Below the pieces are notes generated by a model. The model had not been told where the DNA came from. It made no database searches and worked only from the letters and a program-made list of their open reading frames with translations. 64,000 nt of DNA, taken from positions 26,405,616-26,469,615 of the forward strand of contig NC_061869.1 of assembly GCF_907164915.1 (NCBI RefSeq). Reading direction: 5' to 3'. Source of the DNA: Impatiens glandulifera (lineage: Eukaryota; Streptophyta; Magnoliopsida; Ericales; Balsaminaceae). Below, in pieces: positions 1 to 11,021 of this stretch (positions are counted from its first letter, which is position 1; every line of letters starts with the position of its first letter). The position numbers and the translations under genes were made by a program.

Positions 1-960
1 CGAAGCCAACTCAATAATGCCGACCTATATCAAAGTAAGCCATTCTATGTGGTCGGTGAGACATCCGGAACGACGGAAAACCTGGAACAAGACTCTTCTC
101 AAACTGCTAAGGCTCTGGAAATCGATCAAATAAAGCAAGCGGTGGTTGATACAGTTGATTCATGCCTTGGAAGTTATAAAACCGCCACTGATGAGAGGAT
201 TGCAACGGCTGAAGCTAATCTGTCAAACTCTATCAGGTCCATGATAGATACGGCTATGCAGACCTCAGTCAAAACCTTGATCGCCGAGTCCATCCAAACC
301 GCAACCGCTCCATTATTAGACATGTTGCAGGCAATGGCCATTCAAATTGGGGAGATGTCCAAAGTTCAAGTCAGCACAACTCAAACGCAAATCGAGTCGG
401 ATGCTGAAACCGCTAAGAGGCTGCAAGAGGAAGAAATGGAAAGGGAACGGTTGCAGAAGGAAATCGAGGACAAAGACTATGAGTTTGCCCAGAAATGCAA
501 CAAGGAGGAACAGGCCAATATCCAGGAATCTCCACCGGTTCAACCGTCCCATTCAATGAACACAAGGAATAAGAAGAAACGGAGCGCAGTTGTGAAAGTA
601 ATGAAGCGGGCAGAACAAAGAGCAGTTGTACCAGTCGTGCTAAATGTGCAACCGCTTGATGAAGAAGAAGAAGAAGACATTGAGGAACTTAACCAGCGGA
701 AGAGAAGGGCAACTGAAAGCTCAACCGCAACTCCAAGCTTCAGACCAATAATTACTCCACCGCTTCCTACACCAAAACCGGTCTGTGCCAATTTTGGGTT
801 CAGCAAAAAGACTCCCGGTCATTCAAGTGTATGGGCCGGAATGCTGATTGACGCTGCAAGACGCGACAGGGAGTGGAAGGAAAGAGAAGAGGAAGAAAGA
901 AGACAGCTTGAGAAAGAAATGGAAAAAGAGGCTCACAAGGGGGGACCATCCAAGCCTTAA
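1..960 (+). CDS. Accessory ORF (envelope position) of copia element G, C-terminal part
   Basis: The frame is open from base 1 to the TAA at 958-960, so the N-terminus lies outside the window. The visible 319 codons are rich in Ala, Glu, Gln and Lys. Codons about 135-166 are strongly charged and heptad-like (AKRLQEEEMERERLQKE), as in a coiled coil. A basic cluster follows near codon 190 (RNKKKRS), then an acidic run (DEEEEEDIEE) and a Pro-rich stretch. The same order (coiled coil, AKR/KLQ-type motif, basic cluster, variable tail) is seen in the last ORF of elements B and C in this window, and here too the ORF is followed by a polypurine tract and a 3' LTR. I infer it is the final accessory ORF of a Sirevirus-like element. 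Its biochemical function is unknown. There is no stop or frameshift in the visible part. Confidence 0.7.
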   Translation, partial: RSQLNNADLYQSKPFYVVGETSGTTENLEQDSSQTAKALEIDQIKQAVVDTVDSCLGSYKTATDERIATAEANLSNSIRSMIDTAMQTSVKTLIAESIQTATAPLLDMLQAMAIQIGEMSKVQVSTTQTQIESDAETAKRLQEEEMERERLQKEIEDKDYEFAQKCNKEEQANIQESPPVQPSHSMNTRNKKKRSAVVKVMKRAEQRAVVPVVLNVQPLDEEEEEDIEELNQRKRRATESSTATPSFRPIITPPLPTPKPVCANFGFSKKTPGHSSVWAGMLIDAARRDREWKEREEEERRQLEKEMEKEAHKGGPSKP

Positions 961-1125
961 TCTTTCTACTATTATCTTTCAAAACAGTTTTTGTCTAACT
1001 ATGTTTCTAGAACTCGGATACTTTATCATATTTCTCTCCACTAGTTTTCACACACCCTCTTCGAAAATCAAACACACGTTTTTGAAATATTTTCTTCATA
1101 CTCAAGTCTCTAAATAAAGTTTTTC
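961..1125 (+). other. 3' untranslated spacer of element G
   Basis: AT-rich sequence between the accessory ORF stop and the first polypurine-tract unit. I see no coding potential in it. Confidence 0.6.
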
Positions 1126-1394
1126 AAACCGGCCACTCATTACAAGTTTTGAATATTTATTCTAAATAATCAAAAAGGGAGAAATTGATAGAAAAATTAA
1201 GTAAGTTAATTTTTTAAACCGGCCACTCATTACAAGTTTTGAATATTTATTCTAAATAATCAAAAAGGGAGAAATTGATAGAAAAATTAAGTAAGTTAAT
1301 TTTCAAACCGGCCACTCATTACAAGTTTTGAATATTTATTCTAAATAATCAAAAAGGGAGAAATTGATAGAAAAAATTAAGTAAGTTAATTTTT
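1126..1394 (+). repeat. Three tandem copies of the polypurine tract / LTR-start unit of element G
   Basis: Three nearly identical units of 89-90 bp begin at 1126, 1216 and 1305, each with AAACCGGCCACTCATTACAA. Each contains a polypurine tract (AAAAAGGGAGAAAT) directly followed by TGATAGAAAAATTAAG, the apparent first bases of the LTR (1186, 1276, 1365). The duplication therefore covers the PPT-U3 junction. Elements B and C carry two copies of the equivalent unit, so multiplication of this region is a recurrent trait of the group. Confidence 0.9.
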
Positions 1395-1941
1395 GGAACC
1401 GCCCAGACAAACTAAACAGTTGTTAACTTTCATGTGCAGATACAGATCAAAGCCGTATGAACCGGTTGGGGCATCAAAACCGGTTGCTGCTATACTTCAA
1501 AAAACCAGTTTCAAGTGATCAAGTTAAAGATCAGAGGAACCGGTTTTTACTTTCTCAAGCAACCGGTCAGCAAAGACAAAAGTTTACACACCAGCCGGAT
1601 CATACAGCACAAGACACAAAAACCGGAAGATTCAAACTTCAAGAGTGACGTACCATGACGAAAGAAACGTGTCTTGAAAGAATAAAAAAAGATCGGATCC
1701 GATCGGAAGCATGCGAGGAAAACAATGATGCTTTATTGATCCGAAGTTGACAACCTGAGGTGCATGTCCAACACGTGTCCAAATCTGAAAACCAGCTATG
1801 TCATCTTCTGCTCAGAGCTGCCTGCAAGACTGCTAGGTGTTGAGGAAGGTGAAGCGTGCAAGCAACCTCTCTGCACCAGGCGTGATAATGATCAACCAAT
1901 CCAGAGGAAAGAGAAGAAAATGACCGTTGGATCTCATCAGC

Positions 1942-1948
1942 TATAAAA
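1942..1948 (+). promoter_or_regulatory. TATA box in the G LTR
   Basis: TATAAAA in the context CAGCTATAAAAGGAAG. Elements B and C have TATAAAAG at the equivalent LTR position, as does H. It is likely the element's RNA polymerase II promoter. Confidence 0.6.
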
Positions 1949-2210
1949 GGAAGATGAGACGTCCTCATTTAATGCGAATCGATCAAGCAAGAAAATCATT
2001 CAATACAATTCAAGTGATAAGATTCTAGAGAGATAAACTTGTATATTCAAAACCGGTGTGTCTAAAACCGGAAGCTTTCTATACTGTGTTGTGTTGAGTT
2101 TTTGTATTACATTAAAGAGTGAGTTTGGTGTAACCGGCGAGTAGCGAAGTTGGGCTCCACCGGAGGTGTTGTTGTAACTATAAAAGTTAGTAGAGATCCT
2201 TCTCATAACC

Positions 2211-2260
2211 TGAGAAGAAGGGGTGACGTAGGAGAGTTTGCTCCGAACATCCATAAACAA
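2211..2260 (+). other. Conserved ~45 bp LTR block (G copy)
   Basis: Contains GGGTGACGTAGGAG, then CTCCGAACATCCATAAA. The same block recurs in the LTRs of D (20194-20240), C (25821-25870 and 38000-38055, reverse), B (40584-40640 and 48484-48540, reverse) and H (53871-53920). The rest of these LTRs is far less alike, which suggests a functional cis element. Confidence 0.7.
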
Positions 2261-2428
2261 ATCCTTGTCTCGTGTTCTTTCCTTTGCTTTTATTACTTAC
2301 CTATTTAGCCTAACCTCAAACTAATCGTACTCTATAAACCGGTCACTCATATCCATAAAACTGACTCCTTCTAAAACATCATCTAAAAGTCGCATACATT
2401 GCTTCAACCTGAAACAGACACTTCCGCC

Positions 2429-2445
2429 CTTGAACTCGATTCAAG
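2429..2445 (+). other. Potential U5 hairpin conserved among the LTRs
   Basis: CTTGAA-CTCGA-TTCAAG gives a 6-bp stem with a short loop. It is flanked by CTTCCGC upstream and GAGTCTGTGACAG downstream. Equivalent hairpins with changed loops occur in the LTRs of B, C, D and H. Confidence 0.6.
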
Positions 2446-2585
2446 AGTCTGTGACAGTTTGTGTAGTGCTGAGAACGGTTTTAGTCTCTAACCGGACTAT
2501 CATCAGAGTGTTGTGTGTTGTAAGCGGCCACCCTTCCTAAAACCGGAAACACCCCGGTCCTCCAAGGGCGTCCCCGATCCTAACA

Positions 2586-5500
2586 TAATGCCTAATGCCT
2601 AATGCCTAATGCCTAATGCCTAATGCCTAATGCCTAATGCCTAATGCCTAATGCCTAATGCCTAATGCCTAATGCCTAATGCCTAATGCCTAATGCCTAA
2701 TGCCTATGCCTAATGCCTAATGCCTAATGCCTAATGCCTAATGCCTAATGCCTAATGCCTAATGCCTAATGCCTAATGCCTAATGCCTAATCCCTAATGC
2801 CTAATGCCTAATGCCTAATGCCTAATGCCAAATGCCTAATGCCTAATGCCTAATGCCTAATGCCTAATGTCTAATGCCTAATGCCTAATGCCTAATGCCT
2901 AATGCCTAATGCCTAATGCCTAATGCCTAATGCCTAATGCTTAATGTTTAATGTTTAATGCATTAATGCTTAATGCTTAATGCTTAATGCTTAATGCTTA
3001 ATGCTTAGTGCTTAATGCTTAATGCTTAATGCTTAATGCTTAATGCTTAATGCTTAATGCTTAATGCTTAATGCTTAATGCTTAATGCTTAATGCTTAAT
3101 GCTTAATGCTTAATGCTTAATGCTTAATGCTTAATGCTTAATGCTTAATGCTTAATGCTTAATGCTTAATGCTTAATGCTTAATGCTTAATGCTTAATGC
3201 TTAATGCTTAATGCTTAATGCTTAATGCTTAATGCTTAATGCTTAATGCTTAATGCTTAATGCTTAATGCTTAATGCTTAATGCTTAATGCTTAATGCTT
3301 AATGCTTAATGCTTAATGCTTAATGCTTAATGCTTAATGCTTAATGCTTAATGCTTAATGCTTAATGCTTAATGCTTAATGCTTAATGCTTAATGCTTAA
3401 TGCTTAATGCTTAATGCTTAATGCTTAATGCTTAATGCTTAATGCTTAATGCTTAATGCTTAATGCTTAATGCTTAATGCTTAATGCTTAATGCTTAATG
3501 CTTAATGCTTAATGCTTAATGCTTAATGCTTAATGCTTAATGCTTAATGCTTAATGCTTAATGCTTAATGCTTAATGCTTAATGCTTAATGCTTAATGCT
3601 TAATGCTTAATGCTTAATGCTTAATGCTTAATGCTTAATGCTTAATGCTTAATGCTAATGCTTAATGCTCTAGGCTTATGCTTAATGCTTAATGCTTAAT
3701 GCTTAATGCTTAATGCTTAATGCTTAATGCTTAATGCTTAATGCTTAATGCTTAATGCTTAATGCTTAATGCTAATGCTTAATGCTTAATGCTTAATGCT
3801 TAATTCTTAATGCTTAATGCTTTAATGCTTAATGCTTAATGCTTAATGCTTAATGCTTAATGCTAATGCTTAATGCTTAATGCTTAATGCTTATGCTTAA
3901 TGCTTAATGCTTATGCTTAAGCTTAATGCGTAATGCGAATGCTTAATGCTTAATGCTTAATGCTAATGCTTATGCTTAATGCTTAATGCTTACTGCTTAA
4001 TGCTTAATGCTTAATGCTTAATGCTTAATGCTTAATGCTTAATGCTTAATGCTTAATGCTTAATGCTTAATGCTTAATGCTTAATGCTTAATGCTTAATG
4101 CTTAATGCTTAATGCTTATGCTTAATGCTTATGCTTAATGCTTAATGCTTAATGCTTAATGCTTAATGCTTAATGCTTAATGCTTAATGCTTAATGCTTA
4201 ATGCTTAATGCTTAATGCTTAATGCTTAATGCTTAATGCTTAATGCTTAATGCTTAATGCTTAATGCTTAATGCTTAATGCTTAATGCTTATGCTTAATG
4301 CTTAATGCTTAATGCTTAATGCTTAATGCTTAATGCTTAATGCTTAATGCTTAATGCTTAATGCTTAATGCTTAATGCTTAATGCTTAATGCTTAATGCT
4401 TATGCTTAATGCTTAATGCTTAATGCTTAATGCTTAATGCTTAATGCTTAATGCTTTATTGCTCAATGCTCAATGCTCATGCTTAATGCTTAATGCTTAA
4501 TGCTTAATGCTTAATGCTTAATGCTTAATGCTAATGCTAATGCTTAATGCTTAATGCTTAATGCTTAATGCTTAATGCTTAATGCTTAATGCTTAATGCT
4601 TAATGCTTAATGCTTAATGCTTAATGCTTAATGCTTGATGCTTAATGCTTAATGCTTAATGCTTAATGCCTAATGCCTAATTCCTAATGCCTAATGCCTA
4701 ATGCCTAATTCCTAATGCCTAATTCCTAATGCCTAATGCCTAATGCCTAATGCCTAATGCCTAATGCCTAATGGCTAATGCCTAATGCTAATGCCTAATG
4801 CCTAATGCCTAATGCCTAATGCCTAATGCCTAATGCCTAATGCCTAATGCCTAATGCCTAATGCCTAATGCCTAATGCCTAATGCCTAATGCTAATGCCT
4901 AATGCCTAATGCCTAATGCCTAATGCCTAATGCCTAATGCTAATGCCTAATGCCTAATGCCTAATGCCTAATGCCTAATGCCTAATGCCAATGCCTAATG
5001 CCTAATGCCTAATGCCTAATGCCTAATGCCTAATGCCTAAAGCCTAATGCCTAATGCCTAATGCCTAATGCCTAATGCCTAATGCCTAATGCCTAATGCC
5101 TAATGCCAAATGCCTAATGCCTAATGCCTAATGCGTAATGCGTAATGCGTAATGCCTATGCCTATGCCTAATGCCTAATGCCTAATGCCTAATGCCTAAT
5201 GCCTAATGCCTAATGCCTAATGCCAAATGCCTAATGCCTAATGCCTAATGCCTAATGCCTAATGCCTAATGCCTAATGCCTAATGCCTAATGCCTAATGC
5301 CTAATGCCTAATGCCTAATGCCTAATGCCTAATGCCTAATGCCTAATGCCTAATGCCTAATGCCTAATTCCTAATGCCTAATGCCTAATGCCTAATGCCT
5401 AATGCCTAATGCCTAATGCCTTAATGCCTAATGCCTAATGCCTAATGCTAATGCCTAATGCCTAATGCCTAATGCCTAATGCCTAATGCCTAATTCCTAA

Positions 5501-8500
5501 TGCCTAATGCCTAATACCTAATGCTTAATGCTTAATGCTTAATGCCTAATGTCTAATGCCTATTGCCTAATGTTTAATGCCTAATGCCTAATGACTAATG
5601 ACTAATGACTAATGACTAATGACTAATGACTAATGCCTATGCCTAATGCCGAATGCCTAATGCCTAATTTCTAATTTCTAATGCCTAATGCCTAATTCCT
5701 AATGCCTAATGCCTAATGCCTAATGCCTAATGCCTAATGCCTAATGCCTAATGCCTAATGCCTAATGCCTAATGCCTAATGCCTAATGCCTAATGCCTAA
5801 TGCCTAATGCCTAATGCCTAATGCTAATGCCTAATGCCTAATGCCTAATGCCTAATGCCTAATGCCTAATGCCTAATGCCTAATGCCTAATGCCTAATGC
5901 CTAATGCCTAATGCCTAATGCCTAATGCCTAATGCCTATTGCCTAATGCCTATTGCCTAATGCCTATTGCCTAATGCCTAATTCCTAATCCCTAATGCCT
6001 AATGCCTAATGCCTAATGCCTAATGCCTAATGCCTAATGCCTAATGCCTAATGCCTAATGCCTAATGCCTAACGCCTAATGCCTAACGCCTAATGCCTAA
6101 TGCTTAATGCCTAATGCCTAATGTTTAATGCATTAATGTTTAATGCATAATGCTTAATGCTTAATGCTTAATGCTTAATGCTTAATGCTTAATGCTTAAT
6201 GCTTAATGCTTAATGCTTAATGCTTAATGCTTAATGCTTAATGCTTAATGCTTAATGCTTAATGCTTAATGCTTAATGCTTAATGCTTAATGCTTAATGC
6301 TTAATGCTTAATGCTTAATGCTTAATGCTTAATGCTTAATGCTTAATGCTTAATGCTTAATGCTTAATGCTTAATGCTTAATGCTTAATGCTTAATGCTT
6401 AATGCTTAATGCTTAATGCTTAATGCTTAATGCTTAATGCTTAATGCTTAATGCTTAATGCTTAATGCTTAATGCTTAATGCTTAATGCTTAATGCTTAA
6501 TGCTTAATGATTAATGCTTGATGCTTATTGCTTATTCTTAATGCTTTATGCCTAGTGCCTAGTGCCTAATGCCTAATGCCTAGTGCCTAGTGCCTAATGC
6601 TAATGCCTAATGCCTAATGCTAATGCCTAATGCCTAATGCCTAATGCCTAATGCCTAATGCCTAATGCCTAATGCCTAATGCCTAATGCCTAAAGCCTAA
6701 TGCTTATGCCTAAAGCCTAATGCCTAATGCCTAATGCCTAATGCCTAATGCCTAATTCCTAATGCCTAATGTCTAATGCCTATTGCCTAATGCCTAATGC
6801 CTAATGCCTAATGACTAATGACTAATGACTAATGACTAATGACTAATGCCTAATGCCTAATGCCGAATGCCTAATGCCTAATTTCTAATTTCTAATGCCT
6901 AATGCCTAATTCCTAATTCCTAATGCCTAATGCCTAATGCCTAATGCCTAATGCCTAATGCCTAATGCCTAATGCCTAATGCCTAATGCCTAATGCCTAA
7001 TGCCTAATGCCTAATGCCTAATGCCTAATGCCTAATGCCAATGCCTAATGCCTAATGCCTAATGCTAATGCCTAATGCCTTAATGCTTAATGCTAATGCC
7101 TAATGCCTAATGCCTAATGCCTAATGCTAATGCCTAATGCCTAATGCCTAATGCTAATGCCTAATGCCTAATGCCTAATGCCTACTGCCTAATGCCTAAT
7201 GCCTAATGCCTAATGCTATAGCCTAATGCCTAATGCCTAATGCCTATGCCTAATGCCTAATCCTAATGCCTATTGCCTAATGCCTATTGCCTACTGCATG
7301 GCCTAATGCCTCATTCCTAATCCCTAATGCCTAATGCCTAATGCCTAATGCCTAATGCCTAATGCCTAATGCCTAATGCCTAATGCTAATGCCTAACGCA
7401 TTAATGCCTAACGCCTTAATGCTAAGCTTAATGCCTAATGCTTAATGTTTAATGCATTAATGTTAATGCATAATGCTTAATGCTTAATGCTTAATGCTTA
7501 ATGCTTAATGCTTCAATGGCTTAATGCTTAATGCTTAATGCTTAATGCTTAATGCTTAATGCTTAATGCTTAATGCTTAATGCTTAATGCTTAATGCTTA
7601 ATGCTTAATGCTTAATGCTTAATGCTTAATGCTAATGCTTAATGCATTAAGCTTAATGCTTAATGCTTAATGCTTAATGCTTAATGCTTAATGCTTAATG
7701 CTTAATGCTTAATGCTTAATGCTTAATGCTTAATGCTTAATGCTTAATGCTTAATGCTTAAGCTTAATGCTTAATGCTTAATGCTTAATGCTTAATGCTT
7801 AATGCTTAATGCTTAATGCTTAATGCTTAATGCTTAATGCTTAATGCTTAATGCTTAATGCTTAATGCTTAATGCTTAATGCTTAATGCTTAATGCTTAA
7901 TGCTTAATGCTTAATGCTTAATGCTTAATGCTTAATGCTTAATGCTTAAATGCTTAATGCTAATGCTTAATGCTAAATGCTTATGCTTAATGCTTAATGC
8001 TTAATGCTTAATGCTTAATGCTTAATGCTTAATGCGTAATGCTTAATGCTTAATGCTTAATGCTTAATGCTTAATGCTTAATGCTAATGCTTAATGCTTA
8101 ATGCTTAATGCTTAATGCTTAATGCTTAATGCTTAATGCTTAATGCTTAATGCTTAATGCTTAATGCTTAATGCTTAATGACTAATGACTAATGACTAAT
8201 GACTAATGCCTAATGCCTAATGCCGAATGCCTAATGCCTAATTTCTAATTTCTAATGCCTAATGCCTAATTCCTAATTCCTAATGCCTAATGCCTAATGC
8301 CTAATGCCTAATGCCTAATGCCTAATGCCTAATGCCTAATGCCTAATGCCTAATGCCTAATGCCTAATGCCTAATGCCTAATGCCTAATGCCTAATGCCT
8401 AATGCCTAATGCCTAATGCCTAATGCCTAATGCCTAATGCCTAATGCCTAATGCCTAATGCCTAATGCCTAATGCCTAATGCCTAATGCCTAATGCCTAA

Positions 8501-9415
8501 TGCCTAATGCCTAATGCCTAATGCCTAATGCCTAATGCCTAATGCCTAATGCCTAATGCCTAATGCCTAATGCCTAATGCCTAATGCCTAATGCCTAATG
8601 CCTAATGCCTAATGCCTAATGCCTAATGCCTAATGCCTAATGCCTAATGCCTAATGCCTAATGCTTAATGCTTAATTCTAAATGTTTAATGCTTAATGCT
8701 TAATTCTTAATGCTTAATACTTAATGATTAATGCTTAATGATTAATTCTTAATGCTTAATGCTTAATGCTTAATGCTTAATGCTTAATGCTTAATGTTTA
8801 ATGCTTAATGCTTAATTCTTAATGCTTAATTCTTAATGCTTAATTCTTAATTCTTAATGCTTAATGCTTAATTCTTAATGCTTAATGCTTAATGCTTAAT
8901 GCTTAATGCTTAATGCTTAATGCTTAATGTTTAATGCTCAATGCTTAATGCTTAATGGTTAATGCTCAATTCTTAATGCTTAATGCTTAATGTTTAATGC
9001 TTAATGCTTAATGCTTAATGCTTAATGCTTAATGCTTAATGCTTAATGCTTAATGCTTAATGCTTAATGCTTAATGCTTAATGCTTAATGCTTAATGCTT
9101 AATGCTTAATTCTTAATGCTTAATGCTTAATGCGTAATGCTTAATGCTTAATTCTTAATGCTTAATGCTTAATTCTTAATGCTTAATGCTTAATACTTAA
9201 TGCTTAATGCTTAATGCTTAATGCTTAATGCTTAATGCTTAATGCTTAATGCTTAATGCTTAATGCTTAATGCTTAATGCTTAATGCTTAATGCTTAATG
9301 CTTAATGCTTAATGCTTAATGCTTAATGCTTCATTCTTAATGCTTAATGCTTAATGTTTAATGCTTAATGCTTAATACTTAATACTTAATGCTTAATGCT
9401 TAATGCGTAATGCTT
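2586..9415. repeat. Heptamer satellite array (TAATGCC / TAATGCT)
   Basis: About 6.83 kb, roughly 975 monomers of a 7-bp unit with constant core TAATGC and a C or T in the seventh place. The two variants occur in long alternating blocks: C-type about 2586-2939, T-type 2940-4668, C-type 4669-6118, T-type 6119-6545, C-type 6548-7435, T-type 7436-8178, C-type 8196-8662, T-type 8663-9415. Minor variants (TAATGAC, TAATTTC, TAATTCC, TAATGTT, TATTGCC) cluster at repeated landmarks. It resembles the plant telomere unit CCCTAAA in length but differs at two positions. There is no coding potential. Confidence 0.97.
5592..8290. repeat. Higher-order repeat landmarks inside the satellite
   Basis: A distinctive string of variant heptamers occurs three times: several TAATGAC units, then GCCGAATG, then two TAATTTC units, then TAATTCC. 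The GCCGAATG element is at 5648, 6862 and 8222, giving periods of 1214 and 1360 bp. A second landmark (ATGTTTAATGCATTAATG) is at 6121 and 7445, a period of 1324 bp. The array has therefore been amplified in units of about 1.2-1.36 kb as well as single heptamers. Confidence 0.8.
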
Positions 9416-9416
9416 A

Positions 9417-10570
9417 GGCTGGGTTTCCCTTCATACTAACTTATTTTAGGTTCAAGTCACATTCCTTGTGAGGACTTTAATACCAACTCTCTATTTAACC
9501 CTTTGGTTAGCTAATCCGTGATATTATCTTTTGAATTTACGTTATTAATTGAGATAATTCCAGTAGAGGGTAATTGTCTAATGGTATAATGTATATGACG
9601 TATATGTTTATATTTATCATTATACACATGACTCTTAGCTCGTCCGATCGCAGATTGACTATCACAATGAATAGAAAATGTTGGTTTGGGCTTAGACCAC
9701 CTTGGAATATCTTCTAAGAATAAATATAGCCATTCAGATTTTTCACCACACTTGTCAAGAGCTATAAATTAAAATTTCATCGTGGATCTAGTAATAACAG
9801 TTTTTTAGAATATTTCTAAGATATAGTTGCACCTCCAAGTGTAAATACATATCCACTTATTGACTTAAAATCTTTTATATTTGAAATCCAATTAGCATTA
9901 TTGTAGACTTCGATAATAGCATGATGTTTCGTATAGTACAGACCATAATCATGAGTATTTCTCAAATACCTAAATAATCGTATAATGGATTTCTAATGTT
10001 TATTACTCGGATTACTCGTGTATCTACTTAGTTTGCTTACTGTATAGACTATGTCTGGTCTTGTACAACTCATTAAGTACATTAAACTCTCAATTATTCG
10101 AGAATATTTTTATTGAGAAACACTCTCTCCACAATTTTTAGATAGATTTGGACTCGTATCTATCGGAGTTTTAGCAAATGCAGAATCATCCTTGTTAATT
10201 TTTTAAGAATCTGATTCACATAATGCGATTGACTTTGAACTATCCCTTTTAATATTTTAATCATTTTGATTCCAAGAATCACATCAGTCAATTTCATATC
10301 TTTCATGTCAAATTTTAAATTTAACATATCTTTAGTGGATTTAACCATTTTATCATTATTTCCAATGATAAGTTTGTCATCTATATATCGACATAAAATG
10401 TCGTAACCATTTTTGTGTCTTTAATATAAATACATTTGTTACATTCATTGATCTTGAATCCACTTGATATCATAACATGGTTAAATTTCTCATGTCATTG
10501 TATTAGAGCTTGTTTTAAGCCATACAAATACTTAATCAGTTTACAAGCTTTATTTTCTTGCCTTTGAGAC
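9417..10570 (-). pseudogene. Copia pol remnant (reverse transcriptase C-terminus and RNase H)
   Basis: Read on the minus strand with many stops and frameshifts. RT-side similarity is visible at 10160-10350 (FDMKDMKLTDVILGIKM, then SQSHYVNQILKK). The RNase H end at about 9480-9700 shows IHCDSQSAIGRAKS and LTKGL-like pieces, ending in MKGNP about 9420-9440. These motifs are typical of the Angela/Tork type of Ty1/copia. No LTR or gag is attached. The fragment abuts the satellite on the left, just past the RNase H C-terminus, and the LINE fragment on the right. It is not functional. Confidence 0.8.
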
Positions 10571-11021
10571 GTGATCATATCATCAAGTATATGAGCATCC
10601 CGGACGCGAGGTGTTTTCTATATAGAGGAAATGAAAACCATAGATCACCTATTCGGGAGCTGCTGTATTGCTTCGGAGCTTTGGGACAAATTCTATAAAA
10701 TCATGGAGCTGATCAGTTTCCCGAGCAAATGGAATGAAATCAAAGAAGCGGCACTACTCAAAGGCAAGGGAAATAAATTTGCAACAAACGTGTTCAAGTA
10801 CGGCTTTGGAGCAGTGGTGTATAATATTTGGAAAGAATGGAATTGAAGGGTATATGACAGAACCCGCAGGAGCGTTGAAAAGTTATGGAAAAATATTATA
10901 TCGGATTGCAGCGCCCTCGCAGGAATATGGAGACGAATTCCAAGCACAAAGTAGAACTAGAATATCTGCAAGAACTGAAATTTACTGTTTTTTAAACTCA
11001 CTAGAATTGAAAGCATTGTAA
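10571..11021 (+). pseudogene. LINE ORF2 C-terminal fragment (zinc-binding RT domain), copy 1
   Basis: Encodes the reverse-transcriptase zinc-binding region of plant L1-type LINEs: TRDHIIKYMSIPDARC, then, after a frameshift near 10630, MKTIDHLFGSCCIASELWDK and FGAVVYNIWKEWN. A TGA at about 10844 interrupts the frame. Beyond it the same frame continues as RVYDRTRRSVEKLWKNII, so coding once ran on. The 5' end stops abruptly against the copia remnant. A second copy lies at 62920 and shares the frameshift. Confidence 0.75.

Larger units (their letters stand above)
1365..2585 (+). mobile_element. 3' LTR of Sirevirus-like copia element G
   Basis: It starts TGATAG after the third polypurine tract and ends ...GATCCTAACA at 2585, a length of about 1221 bp. 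Elements C and B have LTRs of 1227-1271 bp ending in the same GATCCTAACA. The end also shares the CCCCGGTCCnCCA block with C. It is rich in the motif ACCGGT. The first base after the LTR belongs to the heptamer satellite, so the element appears to have inserted into the array. The start is ambiguous by one or two units because the PPT/LTR edge is triplicated. Confidence 0.85.

Noticed and set aside
1457..1648. Small ORFs within the G LTR (also 1764-1946 and 2000-2260)
   Set aside because: They lie within LTR sequence, have no counterparts in the homologous LTRs of B, C or H, and show repeat-driven composition.
2586..9415. Array as a true telomere or interstitial telomeric repeat
   Set aside because: The unit is TAATGCC/TAATGCT, not CCCTAAA, and no CCCTAAA run is present. 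It is also flanked on both sides by retroelement sequence.
2586..9415. CRISPR array
   Set aside because: Repeats are contiguous heptamers without unique spacers, and the DNA is eukaryotic.
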